Positions 10,026 through 17,902 of a stretch of 64,000 bases of DNA are shown here, one piece after another. The translations under genes were made by a program, and so were the position numbers. Source of the stretch: Tsukamurella ocularis. GTDB lineage: Bacteria; Actinomycetota; Actinomycetes; Mycobacteriales; Mycobacteriaceae. A model generated the notes under the pieces. That model had not been told where the DNA came from. It was given only the letters and a program-made list of their open reading frames with translations, and did no database searches. The stretch is from positions 558,001 to 622,000 of the forward strand of contig NZ_JANUCJ010000002.1 in NCBI RefSeq assembly GCF_024807615.1, written 5' to 3'. Position 1 is the stretch's first letter, and every line of letters starts with the position of its first letter.

Positions 10026-10838
10026 TCACGGCCGGTAGGCGAAGGGCAGCTCGTGGTGGGACACGGGCAACGTCTCGACCCGCATCCACGGGTACCGCTG
10101 TTCGACGATGCGCGCCAGAGCCGCGCCGTCGTGGTATCGACTGCGCAACGCGACGACGACGGTGACGCCGCCGGGCAGCCCGCGCAGCGTGTCCAGGGCG
10201 TCGGGGCGAGGCCGCTTCGGCACCGTGTATCCCGTGATCCGCGGGCGCGGGCCGTCGGCGGACGCCTCGGCCAGGCGCCCGAACTCCGGGGTCGGAGGCC
10301 AGTGTCGAGCCGTTTCCCACTCCGCGTACGCCACCGCACGCTTGCCCGTCGGAGCCAGCATGAGCGGTAGCGCGCGCAGCGCCGTCGCGATCCGCATCGG
10401 GGCGAACACGCCGGTCGGATCGAGCAGAGTGAGTCCGCGCACCCGAGTCGGGCGGGCGAGCGCGTAGGCCACCGCGATCTGGGCTCCGAGGGAATGCCCG
10501 AGGACTGCGGTCGAAGCGACGCCGAGCCCATCGAGCACCTCATCGAGCCACGCCGGAAGCTCATCTGCGGAACGCAGGGCACGACGTTCGCTGCCACCCG
10601 CGTCACCGGGGAGGTCGACCGCGAGAACTCGGTGCGCGGATGCGAGCACCGGAGCCTGAGCGAACCACGCAGCGGCGGTGTCCCCGCCGCCCGGCAGGCA
10701 GAGCAGCGACGGCGCGACGTCGTCACCCGCGACGAGCACCTGCGTGCGGGCGAGGGCCCCATCGACGACGAGCCGCCGGACGGGTACGCACCACTGCTCA
10801 ACCACGGCGTCGTAGGCGTCGAAGAACTCGGATCCCAT
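10026..10838 (-). CDS. Alpha/beta hydrolase
   Basis: A 270-residue alpha/beta hydrolase fold protein. The nucleophile elbow is GHSLGAQ, the oxyanion region LPGGGDTAA and the terminal catalytic His is probably in VSHHELPF. The substrate cannot be told. The ATG at 10838 is preceded by GAGAGGA at proper spacing. The gene diverges from a MarR regulator across 58 bases holding two inverted repeats, so it is a plausible target of that regulator. Confidence 0.82.
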   Translation of the reverse strand: MGSEFFDAYDAVVEQWCVPVRRLVVDGALARTQVLVAGDDVAPSLLCLPGGGDTAAAWFAQAPVLASAHRVLAVDLPGDAGGSERRALRSADELPAWLDEVLDGLGVASTAVLGHSLGAQIAVAYALARPTRVRGLTLLDPTGVFAPMRIATALRALPLMLAPTGKRAVAYAEWETARHWPPTPEFGRLAEASADGPRPRITGYTVPKRPRPDALDTLRGLPGGVTVVVALRSRYHDGAALARIVEQRYPWMRVETLPVSHHELPFAYRP

Positions 10839-10847
10839 GGCATTCCT

Positions 10848-10860
10848 CTCGATGATCGAG
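10848..10860. promoter_or_regulatory. Perfect inverted repeat CTCGAT-G-ATCGAG
   Basis: This 13-base dyad sits between the hydrolase Shine-Dalgarno and the MarR promoter. It could be one arm of the MarR operator region; it is short enough that chance cannot be excluded. Confidence 0.35.
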
Positions 10861-10861
10861 A

Positions 10862-10879
10862 TATTTGACCTTCAAGATA
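10862..10879. promoter_or_regulatory. Candidate MarR operator
   Basis: TATTTGA-cct-TCAAGATA is an imperfect AT-rich inverted repeat, unusual in this GC-rich DNA and of the 16-20 base size typical for MarR operators. It lies immediately upstream of the TACCGT -10 (10885-10890) of the marR-like gene and about 25 bases from the divergent hydrolase start, so binding could repress both. Confidence 0.5.
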
Positions 10880-10896
10880 CCTGCTACCGTCGGCGC

Positions 10897-11322
10897 ATGA
10901 GCGACAACGAGCACCTCGTGCACGCCCTGCGCGCCGCGGCGCTGCGCTGGGAGCGCGAGATCGCGGCCTTCGGCGCGCGGCACGCGCTCGGCGACACCGA
11001 CGTACGGGCACTGGTCGCGTTGCTCGACCTGGAGCGGGCGGACGCGCCCGCCACCCCCGGTGCGCTCGCGGCGGCATTGCGGCTGAGCTCCGCGGCGTGC
11101 ACCGCCCTCATCGACCGCCTCACGGCCGCCGGCCTGGTCGAGCGCGGCCCCGACCCCGACGATCGCCGCCGGGTCCGGTTGCTCGTCACCCCGGCCGCTC
11201 GGCGCCTCGGCGAGGACTTCTTCGGCGATCTGATCGGCCCGATCCGAGTCGCGGCGGCCGCACTCACGCCCGCAGAAGCCGAGGTCGTGAGACGTTTCCT
11301 CGCGTCCGCCGTTACGCCGTGA
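10897..11322 (+). CDS. MarR family transcriptional regulator
   Basis: A 141-residue winged-helix regulator. The recognition helix region is TPGALAAALRLSSAACTALIDRLTAAGLVERGPDPDDRRRVRLLVT, with the family-typical wing DDRR. The ATG at 10897 is chosen over in-frame upstream codons because TACCGT lies 6 bases before it and no Shine-Dalgarno exists, so it is probably leaderless. The divergent alpha/beta hydrolase is the likely regulated partner; the ligand is unknown. Confidence 0.88.
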   Translation: MSDNEHLVHALRAAALRWEREIAAFGARHALGDTDVRALVALLDLERADAPATPGALAAALRLSSAACTALIDRLTAAGLVERGPDPDDRRRVRLLVTPAARRLGEDFFGDLIGPIRVAAAALTPAEAEVVRRFLASAVTP

Positions 11323-11431
11323 GCGGAAACACGCGACGCGCGGGAATCGACACGGTGCACGCGAGGTTGTCCCGCATGGAAAACTGGTAGCTCTCCCGCT
11401 CGCGCGGGAAGCACGGCGGTTGGAGGTAGCC

Positions 11432-12367
11432 ATGGACGAGCAGTCCCACATGTACGAGCTGGAGTTCCCCGGCCCGTCGGTCTCGGACACCGACGGCAAC
11501 GGACCCGTTCTGGTGCACGCGCTCGACGGCTACGCCGACGCCGGACACGCGCTGCGGCTCCTGCGCCAGCACCTCAAGGACAACCTCACCACCGAGCTCG
11601 TTGCGTCCTTCGACGTCGACGAGCTGATCGACTACCGCTCCCGCCGCCCGTCGATGACCTTCGAGGACGGCTTCACCGGCGTCGACGAGCCCGAGCTCAA
11701 TCTGTACGCCGTGCGCGATTCCGCCGGTAAGCCCTTCCTACTGCTCGCCGGCGCGGAGCCGGACCTGCGGTGGAACGGCTTCGTCAGCGCAGTCGCCGGC
11801 CTCGCCGAGCGGTTCGGCGTGCGCACGGTCGTGGGCCTGCACGCCATCCCGATGGCGGTGCCGCACACCCGGCCCGTGCCGGTCACCGCGCACGGCAACA
11901 ACCCGGACCTGCGCAGCGAGCTGCGGTCGTGGGACGGCGGCACCATGCGGCTTCCCGGCAGCGCCGCGGGCATGCTGGAGCTGCGCCTGGCCGACAAGGG
12001 CTACGACACGCTCGGCCTGTCGGTGCACGTGCCCCACTACCTCGCGCAGAACGACTACCCCGAGGCCGTCCTCGGCATGCTCGGCGCGCTGGGCAGCTCC
12101 GTCGGCCTGCAGCTCCCCGAGGGCGATCTCGCGGTCGAGTCCGCCGAACTGCGCGAGCAGATCGATGCCCAGGTCTCGTCCAGTTCGGAGATCTCCTCGG
12201 TGGTCGAGGCGCTGGAGCAGCAGTACGACGAGGCCGCGCAGCAGCCCCGCGAACTGCTCATCGCCGACGGCGAGGCCATCCCCACCGGCGACGATCTGGC
12301 CAGTGAATTCGAGGCCTTCCTCGCGGAGCAGGCCGGCGACGAGGGCGACAGCGGCACCGCGTCGTGA
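11432..12367 (+). CDS. PAC2 family protein
   Basis: A 311-residue homologue of the Rv2714-type PAC2 (proteasome assembly chaperone 2-like) proteins, conserved near sigB/ideR in Mycobacteriales. The PAC2 core spans about residues 25-230 (ALDGYADAGHAL, LLAGAEPDLRW, VPHYLAQNDYPEA). The C-terminal 60 residues are acidic and helical. Its biochemical role is not established. The ATG at 11432 has GGAGGT 4 bases before it. Its stop overlaps the next start (GTGA), coupling it to the alpha/beta hydrolase. Confidence 0.85.
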   Translation: MDEQSHMYELEFPGPSVSDTDGNGPVLVHALDGYADAGHALRLLRQHLKDNLTTELVASFDVDELIDYRSRRPSMTFEDGFTGVDEPELNLYAVRDSAGKPFLLLAGAEPDLRWNGFVSAVAGLAERFGVRTVVGLHAIPMAVPHTRPVPVTAHGNNPDLRSELRSWDGGTMRLPGSAAGMLELRLADKGYDTLGLSVHVPHYLAQNDYPEAVLGMLGALGSSVGLQLPEGDLAVESAELREQIDAQVSSSSEISSVVEALEQQYDEAAQQPRELLIADGEAIPTGDDLASEFEAFLAEQAGDEGDSGTAS

Positions 12368-13305
12368 CGCAGGTGCGTCAGCGCGTCGCGCTGATCCACG
12401 GCCACCGCCGGGCCTACCGGATCGGCGGCAGCGGACCCGCTCTACTGCTGATCCACGGGATGGCCGACAACTCGTCGACGTTCGAGCCGATCCTCGAGCG
12501 CCTCGCCGAGCGGTACACGGTGATCGTGCCCGACCTCCTCGGGCACGGCCTCTCCGGTCGCCCGCGCGCGGATTATTCGCTGCCCGCGTTCACCAACGCC
12601 ATGCGCGACCTGCTGCTCTACCTCGGCATCGAACGCGCGACGCTGGTCGGGCACTCGCTCGGCGGCGGCATCGCCGGCCAGTTCGCCTACCAGTACCCGC
12701 ACATGGTCGAGCGGCTCGTCTTCGTCGACACCGGCGGCGTCACCCGCTCCGTCTCCCCCGTGCTGAGGGCAGTCTCGCTGCCGATGTCGGAGATCGCGAT
12801 CCGCTCGCTCGCCCTCCCCGGCGTACTTCCGGTGGCGAGCGCCGCGCTGGACCTGCTCGGCCGGGTGCCGATCAAGCTGTTCGTCGACAACGCCGATTGC
12901 GCCCGCGTGCTCGCGGGCCTGCCGCATGCGGGGACGCCGCGGGCGTTCACCCGCACCCTGCGCGCCGTCATCGACCCGCTGGGCCAAGTGGTGACGATGC
13001 TCGACCGCACCTACGTCGCCGATTCCCTGCCCGTGCTCGTGGTGTGGGGATCGAACGACCCGATCATCCCCGTCGAGCACGCGCATCTGCTGCACGCCTC
13101 GCTCCCGTTGTCGCGCCTGGAGGTGTTCGACGGTGCCGGGCACTTTCCGTTCCGGAGCGATCCGGAGCGCTTCCTCGCGGTGCTGAACGAGTTCATCGAC
13201 GGCACCGATCCCGCGCGGCTCACGACAGCCGACCTGCAGGACGCTCTGCGGCGCGACGCGGATCTCGACGCCGACGTCGATGCCACGGCCGAAACGCCCG
13301 CGTAA
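12364..13305 (+). CDS. Alpha/beta hydrolase (Rv2715-type), first of a tandem pair
   Basis: A 313-residue alpha/beta hydrolase. Catalytic elements are the oxyanion loop LIHGMADNS, nucleophile VGHSLGGG, acid WGSNDPIIP and His GAGHFPF. The GTG start overlaps the PAC2 stop by four bases. The first motif, VALIHGHRRAYRIGG, is shared nearly verbatim with the next gene, showing a recent tandem duplication. The conserved PAC2-hydrolase pairing suggests a common but unknown role. The C-terminus is an acidic tail. Confidence 0.85.
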   Translation: MTQVRQRVALIHGHRRAYRIGGSGPALLLIHGMADNSSTFEPILERLAERYTVIVPDLLGHGLSGRPRADYSLPAFTNAMRDLLLYLGIERATLVGHSLGGGIAGQFAYQYPHMVERLVFVDTGGVTRSVSPVLRAVSLPMSEIAIRSLALPGVLPVASAALDLLGRVPIKLFVDNADCARVLAGLPHAGTPRAFTRTLRAVIDPLGQVVTMLDRTYVADSLPVLVVWGSNDPIIPVEHAHLLHASLPLSRLEVFDGAGHFPFRSDPERFLAVLNEFIDGTDPARLTTADLQDALRRDADLDADVDATAETPA

Positions 13306-13341
13306 CGGACCGAGGCGCCGCCCGTAATCCGGCCCGCCCAC

Positions 13342-13358
13342 ACTGACGAACAGTCAGT
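13342..13358. promoter_or_regulatory. Inverted repeat ACTGAC-N5-GTCAGT (candidate TetR-type operator)
   Basis: Perfect 6-base arms around 5 bases, located 16 bases before the ATG of the second hydrolase and overlapping its probable promoter. The ACTGAC/GTCAGT arms resemble operators of TetR regulators of lipid genes in actinobacteria. No TetR gene is adjacent. Confidence 0.45.
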
Positions 13359-13373
13359 CGTGAGGAGGCCGCG

Positions 13374-14342
13374 ATGAGTTCCGAGGTTCTGCCCTTCCGT
13401 GCCCGCCCGTACGTGCCCGACCTGTGCTTCGCGACGATCCACGGACACCGTCGCGCCTACCGGATCGGGGGCACTGGGCCGGCCGTGCTGCTGTTGCACG
13501 GCATCGGCGACAACTCGCTGGTCTGGGACTCCGTTCTCGCGCCACTCACTGACCGGTTCACGGTAATCGCCCCGGATCTGTTGGGCCACGGTCTCTCCGA
13601 TCGTCCGCGCGCCGACTACTCGGTGGCGGCGTTCGCGAACGGCATGCGCGATCTGCTCTGCTACCTCGGTATCGAGCGCGTGTCGGTCGTCGGGCACTCG
13701 CTGGGCGGCGGCGTCGCTGGGCAGTTCGCCTACCAGTACCCGGAGATGGTGGAGCGCATCGCCTTCGTGGCGCCCGGCGGGGTGGACCACGACGTCTCGC
13801 CGCTGCTGCGACTCCTCTCACTCCCGTTCGCCGAGCAGCTCGTCGCGCTCACGGCCCTGCCGGGAGCGAAGGAGGTTCTGGCCACCGCCTTGCTCGCTGC
13901 GGCCGCCGTCCCGAGCCCTGTGCGTCCCGACGCGGTGCAGCTTCGCCGTGCGCTCGACCGGATGCCGAACACCGCCTCCCCGCACGCCTTTGCGCGGACG
14001 CTGCGCTCCGTGGTGGACCTGCGCGGCCAGGTGGTCACCATGCTGGACCGCTGCTACCTCACCGCCGAGGTCCCCACGCTCGTGGCGTGGGGCGCCGACG
14101 ATTCCATCATCCCGGCGTCGCACGCCGAAGTGCTGCGTGCCGCGCTGCCGTCGGCACGCGTGGAGGTGTTCGACGGTGTCGGCCACTTCCCGATGACGGA
14201 GGCGCCCGACCGGTTCCTGACGCTCCTCACGGACTTCCTGACGACCACCTCGCCAGCGCGGCTCGCGCGGACCCACTTGCGCGACGGGCTGCGGTCCGCC
14301 GCCGGCGTCACCGTCGCCGCGCCGGCCCAGGAGCTGGGCTGA
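13374..14342 (+). CDS. Alpha/beta hydrolase, second of a tandem pair
   Basis: A 322-residue paralogue of the preceding gene, with the same order of motifs: IHGHRRAYRIGG, LLHGIGDNS, VGHSLGGGVAGQFAYQYPE, WGADDSIIP and GVGHFPM. It has an extra N-terminal stretch of about 15 residues. The ATG has GAGGAGG before it. A separate promoter/operator (13342-13358) lies in the 68-base gap, so it is probably regulated independently of its twin. Substrate unknown. Confidence 0.85.
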   Translation: MSSEVLPFRARPYVPDLCFATIHGHRRAYRIGGTGPAVLLLHGIGDNSLVWDSVLAPLTDRFTVIAPDLLGHGLSDRPRADYSVAAFANGMRDLLCYLGIERVSVVGHSLGGGVAGQFAYQYPEMVERIAFVAPGGVDHDVSPLLRLLSLPFAEQLVALTALPGAKEVLATALLAAAAVPSPVRPDAVQLRRALDRMPNTASPHAFARTLRSVVDLRGQVVTMLDRCYLTAEVPTLVAWGADDSIIPASHAEVLRAALPSARVEVFDGVGHFPMTEAPDRFLTLLTDFLTTTSPARLARTHLRDGLRSAAGVTVAAPAQELG

Positions 14343-14375
14343 GCGGCCACGATCGCGGCCCGTAGAGTGAGATGA

Positions 14376-16871
14376 GTGAACCTCATCGACCTGCTGCCGT
14401 CCGACCCGACGGCCGACGCGGTCTTCGAGGCATTCCTGGAGTGGACCGAGGATCGCGGCATCACGCTGTACCCCGCCCAGGAGGAGGCCCTGATCGCGGC
14501 GTGCTCGGGCGCCAACGTGATCGTGGCGACGCCCACCGGCTCCGGCAAGTCCCTGGTGGCGATGGGCGCCCAGTTCGCGGCCCTCGCGCTGGGTCGCCGC
14601 ACCTACTACACCGCCCCGATCAAAGCCCTTGTCAGCGAGAAGTTCTTCGCACTGTGCGAGGTCTTCGGCACGGAGAACGTCGGCATGGTCACCGGCGACG
14701 CCGCCGTCAACGCCGACGCACCGATCGTGTGCGCCACCGCCGAGATCGTCGCGAACTTCGCGCTCCGCGAGGGCGCGGACTCGGTTATCGCCCAGGTCGT
14801 GATGGACGAGTTCCACTACTACTCCGAGCCAGACCGCGGATGGGCCTGGCAGGTGCCGCTGATCGAGCTGCCGCACGCGCAGTTCGTGCTCATGTCCGCG
14901 ACGCTCGGCGACACCTCCTTCTTCGAGGAGGACCTCACCCGCCGCACCGGCCGGGAGACGGTCCTCGTCGCCGGTGCGGAGCGCCCGGTGCCGCTCCACT
15001 TCGCCTACTCCACCATGGCGATCCAGGACCAGATCGTCGAGCTGGTCACCACGCACCAGGCGCCCGTGTACGTCGTCCACTTCACGCAGCAAGCCGCGGC
15101 GGAGCGCGCACAGGCGCTCATGTCGCTCCCGCTGGCGAGCAAGGAGGAGAAGGCGGCGATCGCCGCGGCGATCGGCGACTTCCAGTTCACCACCGGCTTC
15201 GGCAAGACCCTCTCGCGCCTGATCCGCTCCGGTGTCGGCGTGCACCACGCCGGCATGCTCCCCCGGTACCGGCGACTCGTGGAGAAGCTCGCGCAGGAGG
15301 GCCTGCTCAAGGTCATCTGCGGCACGGACACGCTCGGCGTCGGCATCAACGTGCCGATCCGCACCGTCTACCTCACGGGCCTGACCAAGTTCGACGGGAA
15401 CCGCACGCGCCACCTGCGCGCCCGTGAGTTCCACCAGATCGCCGGGCGCGCCGGGCGAGCCGGCTTCGACACGATGGGCACCGTCGTCGTGGCGGCGCCC
15501 GAGCACGAGATCGAGAACGCGCGCCGGGAGGCGAAGGCGGGCGGGGATCCCGCCAAGCTCAAGCGCGTCCAGCGCAAGAAGCCGCCCGAGGGGTTCGTCT
15601 CCTGGGGGAAGGCCACCTTCGAGAAGCTCGTGGCGGCGGATCCGGAACCGCTGGTCTCGCGCTTCTCGGTGACCAACTCGATGCTGCTCAACGTGATCGC
15701 CCGGCCGCAGAACTGCTTCGAGTCGATGCGTCACCTCCTGGAGCAGAATCACGAGTCGCGCCGGAACCAGCTACGGCACATCAGAACCGCGATCACATTG
15801 ATCCGCGGCCTCGAATTGGGCGGCGTCGTCGAGCGGCTCGCCGAGCCCGACGAGGATGGCCGGCACGTGCGGCTCACCGTCGACCTGCAGCCCGATTTCG
15901 CCCTGAACCAGCCCCTCGCGCCCTTCGCGCTCGCGGCGCTGGAGCTGCTCGACGCCGAGTCCCCGGAGTACGCCCTCGACGTGATCTCCGTGATCGAATC
16001 CGTGCTCGACGACCCGCGACCGGTACTGCGGGCGCAGCAAAACGCCGCGCGCGGCGCCGCGGTGGCGGAGATGAAGGCGGACGGGATCGACTACGACGAG
16101 CGGATGGCGCTGCTCGAGGACGTCACGTACCCGAAGCCGCTGGAGGAGCTGCTCGTCCCCGCGTTCGCGACCTACGCCGCGGGTCACGCCTGGGTGACGC
16201 AGTTCGAGCTCTCGCCGAAGTCCGTGGTGCGGGAGATGATCGAGCGCGCGATGACCTTCAACGACCTGGTCTCGAAGTACCAGCTGGGCCGGTCGGAGGG
16301 CGCGGTCCTGCGGTACCTGTCGGACGCCTTCCGGACGCTGCGGCACACCGTTCCCGAGGCGGTGCGCACGCCGGAACTCGACGACTACATCGCTTGGCTG
16401 GGCGCGCTGGTGCGGTACGTGGACAGCTCGCTCGTCGACGAGTGGGAGGAGATGACCTCCCCGGACCCGGTGAAGGCGCACGCCTCCGCCCCGGAGATCG
16501 GGCGCTCCACGTCGCTGACCTCCGACGAGCGGGCATTCGCAGTCATGGTGCGCAACACGATGTTCCGGCGCGTGCAGCTCGTCGCCGAGGAGGAGTACGA
16601 CCTGCTCGACGCCATGGATCCCGGCGTCGACTGGTACGCGGCCTTCGACGACTACTACGAGGACTACGACGACATCGAGACCGGCCCGGACGCCCGTGGC
16701 CCGCAGCTGTTCTCGCTCGACACGTCGATGCCGCGGGCCTGGAAGGTGCGGCAGACGATCGCCGATCCCGACGGCGACCACGGCTGGGCCATCACGGCCG
16801 TCGTCGACCTCCCCGCGTCCGACGAGCGCGGCGACGTCGTGCTGGTGGACGTGGAGGTCGTCTCGGGCTGA
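14376..16871 (+). CDS. DEAD/DEAH-box helicase with DUF3516 C-terminal domain
   Basis: An 831-residue SF2 helicase. Walker A ATPTGSGKS is at residues 51-59, the DEFH box (VVMDEFHYY) near 145, motif III MSATLG near 175, and motif VI QIAGRAGRAG near 350. The remaining half (about 400-831) is the actinobacterial DUF3516 module. It resembles Ski2/HelY-like RNA helicases; the substrate is not established. The GTG at 14376 lacks a Shine-Dalgarno but has TAGAGT (14363-14368) 7 bases before it, suggesting a leaderless mRNA. It ends exactly one base before the converging SRPBCC gene. Confidence 0.85.
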   Translation: MNLIDLLPSDPTADAVFEAFLEWTEDRGITLYPAQEEALIAACSGANVIVATPTGSGKSLVAMGAQFAALALGRRTYYTAPIKALVSEKFFALCEVFGTENVGMVTGDAAVNADAPIVCATAEIVANFALREGADSVIAQVVMDEFHYYSEPDRGWAWQVPLIELPHAQFVLMSATLGDTSFFEEDLTRRTGRETVLVAGAERPVPLHFAYSTMAIQDQIVELVTTHQAPVYVVHFTQQAAAERAQALMSLPLASKEEKAAIAAAIGDFQFTTGFGKTLSRLIRSGVGVHHAGMLPRYRRLVEKLAQEGLLKVICGTDTLGVGINVPIRTVYLTGLTKFDGNRTRHLRAREFHQIAGRAGRAGFDTMGTVVVAAPEHEIENARREAKAGGDPAKLKRVQRKKPPEGFVSWGKATFEKLVAADPEPLVSRFSVTNSMLLNVIARPQNCFESMRHLLEQNHESRRNQLRHIRTAITLIRGLELGGVVERLAEPDEDGRHVRLTVDLQPDFALNQPLAPFALAALELLDAESPEYALDVISVIESVLDDPRPVLRAQQNAARGAAVAEMKADGIDYDERMALLEDVTYPKPLEELLVPAFATYAAGHAWVTQFELSPKSVVREMIERAMTFNDLVSKYQLGRSEGAVLRYLSDAFRTLRHTVPEAVRTPELDDYIAWLGALVRYVDSSLVDEWEEMTSPDPVKAHASAPEIGRSTSLTSDERAFAVMVRNTMFRRVQLVAEEEYDLLDAMDPGVDWYAAFDDYYEDYDDIETGPDARGPQLFSLDTSMPRAWKVRQTIADPDGDHGWAITAVVDLPASDERGDVVLVDVEVVSG

Positions 16872-17336
16872 CTAGCCCCGGACGACGGCGTCGAGGCCGG
16901 CGAGCGACTGGTCGAGGTACTCCGGCGGGAACGGCGGCATGGAGCCGACGAAGTCCCGGAAGGACTGCGGGGTGTCGGTCCAGTCGTAGGTCAGCGTGAC
17001 CTGCGTGCCGTCGCCCGACGGCGCGAGGTCGTACCGCCACCACCATCCGCCGGCCTCCCACGCACCCTCCTTACTGGTACCAGGAAGCCACCCGATGACG
17101 CGGTCCCGCTCGAATTCGGTCACCTTGTTCTCGATCACGTAGTCGCCGCCCGCCTGCTCGAGGTACATGTTGACGGAGAACATCTGCCCGACGTGGTCGA
17201 GCGGGGCGGCGCCCACCGCGGCGCGGACCCAGTCCGTGGGCTCGATGTCCTGGTGGAGTGCGGGATCGGCGAGGGCGGCGAAGACCCGGTCGGGGCTCGC
17301 GGCGATGACTCGGGTGGTGGACATCCGCTCGGACAT
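16872..17336 (-). CDS. SRPBCC family protein
   Basis: A 154-residue START/Bet v1-like (SRPBCC) protein, a helix-grip fold that binds hydrophobic ligands. The N-terminal STTRVIAASPDRVFAALADP and the central GGWWWRYDL are typical. An alternative start is the Met at residue 5. A 12-base palindrome and a 21-base inverted repeat lie within 75 bases upstream, suggesting repressor control by a regulator encoded elsewhere. Function unknown. Confidence 0.8.
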   Translation of the reverse strand: MSERMSTTRVIAASPDRVFAALADPALHQDIEPTDWVRAAVGAAPLDHVGQMFSVNMYLEQAGGDYVIENKVTEFERDRVIGWLPGTSKEGAWEAGGWWWRYDLAPSGDGTQVTLTYDWTDTPQSFRDFVGSMPPFPPEYLDQSLAGLDAVVRG

Positions 17337-17363
17337 GGTGACTCACTCTCTACTGTGTCTCCA

Positions 17364-17375
17364 CGACGTACGTCG
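17364..17375. promoter_or_regulatory. 12-base palindrome CGACGTACGTCG
   Basis: A perfect palindrome 27 bases upstream of the SRPBCC gene start. It may be an operator in its own right or part of the same control region as the repeat at 17387-17407. Confidence 0.4.
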
Positions 17376-17386
17376 GCACCGCACGT

Positions 17387-17407
17387 CATGTTTACAGCGT
17401 ACACATG
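17387..17407. promoter_or_regulatory. Inverted repeat CATGTTTAC-agc-GTACACATG
   Basis: Nine-base arms with one mismatch separated by three bases, AT-richer than its surroundings. Size and symmetry fit a TetR- or ArsR-family operator for the SRPBCC gene. No regulator gene is adjacent, and the 73 bases that follow (17408-17480) hold nothing I recognise. Confidence 0.5.
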
Positions 17408-17480
17408 AGGGTTGCCGGCGTCACCGGATCGCAGGGATCACCCGAGCCGTCAGCGTGCTGGCGACACGCCGTACCGAGAG

Positions 17481-17873
17481 CTACTTCCGCCGGGGCCGAT
17501 TGCGGGCCGCACGCGCCTCGGCGACGCGCTGCTCCTCGGCGCGCACCGCGTCGAGACCGGCGCGCTCGTCGATCAGCCATTGCGGCGGGTCCGCGAGCAG
17601 ACCGGTGATCTGCTCCGTGGTCAGCGCCTCCCCCACGCCCGCGCGCTGCAGGCCCGAGATCGACACGCCCAGGCGGGCGGCGACGAGGTTCTTCGGATGC
17701 GGCCCGTTCTTCCGCAGATCCTGCAACCACTGCGGCGGCTCGGCCTGCAGCGCAGCCAGCTCGTCGCGGGTGATCACGTTCTCCTGGAAGTGCGTCGGCG
17801 TCGCGGGCAGGTACACGTCCAGCTTCTTCGCCGCGGTCGCGGGTTTCATGGACTGTGTGTTCGGCCTGCTCAT
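17481..17873 (-). CDS. DUF5997 family protein
   Basis: A 130-residue actinobacterial protein of unknown function. It contains two similar segments, ELAALQAEPPQWLQDLRKNG and TGLLADPPQWLIDERAG, each a short helix plus a PPQWL motif, and a basic C-terminus (RNRPRRK). The frame is open to 18212, but the ATG at 17873 is set by TAGGCT (17881-17886, minus) 7 bases before it and by the divergent gene. It shares a 29-base intergenic region with an HTH-less LysR-type gene; this pairing is one I associate with several actinobacteria. Confidence 0.7.
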   Translation of the reverse strand: MSRPNTQSMKPATAAKKLDVYLPATPTHFQENVITRDELAALQAEPPQWLQDLRKNGPHPKNLVAARLGVSISGLQRAGVGEALTTEQITGLLADPPQWLIDERAGLDAVRAEEQRVAEARAARNRPRRK

Positions 17874-17880
17874 GCCGACC

Positions 17881-17896
17881 AGCCTATCGGTAATCT
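17881..17896. promoter_or_regulatory. Back-to-back leaderless promoters (DUF5997 / LysR effector domain)
   Basis: TAATCT at 17891-17896 lies 6 bases before the GTG at 17903. TAGGCT on the minus strand (17881-17886) lies 7 bases before the ATG at 17873. The two -10 hexamers are four bases apart, so polymerase binding for one direction should exclude the other. Confidence 0.55.
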
Positions 17897-17902
17897 CATG
17901 CC

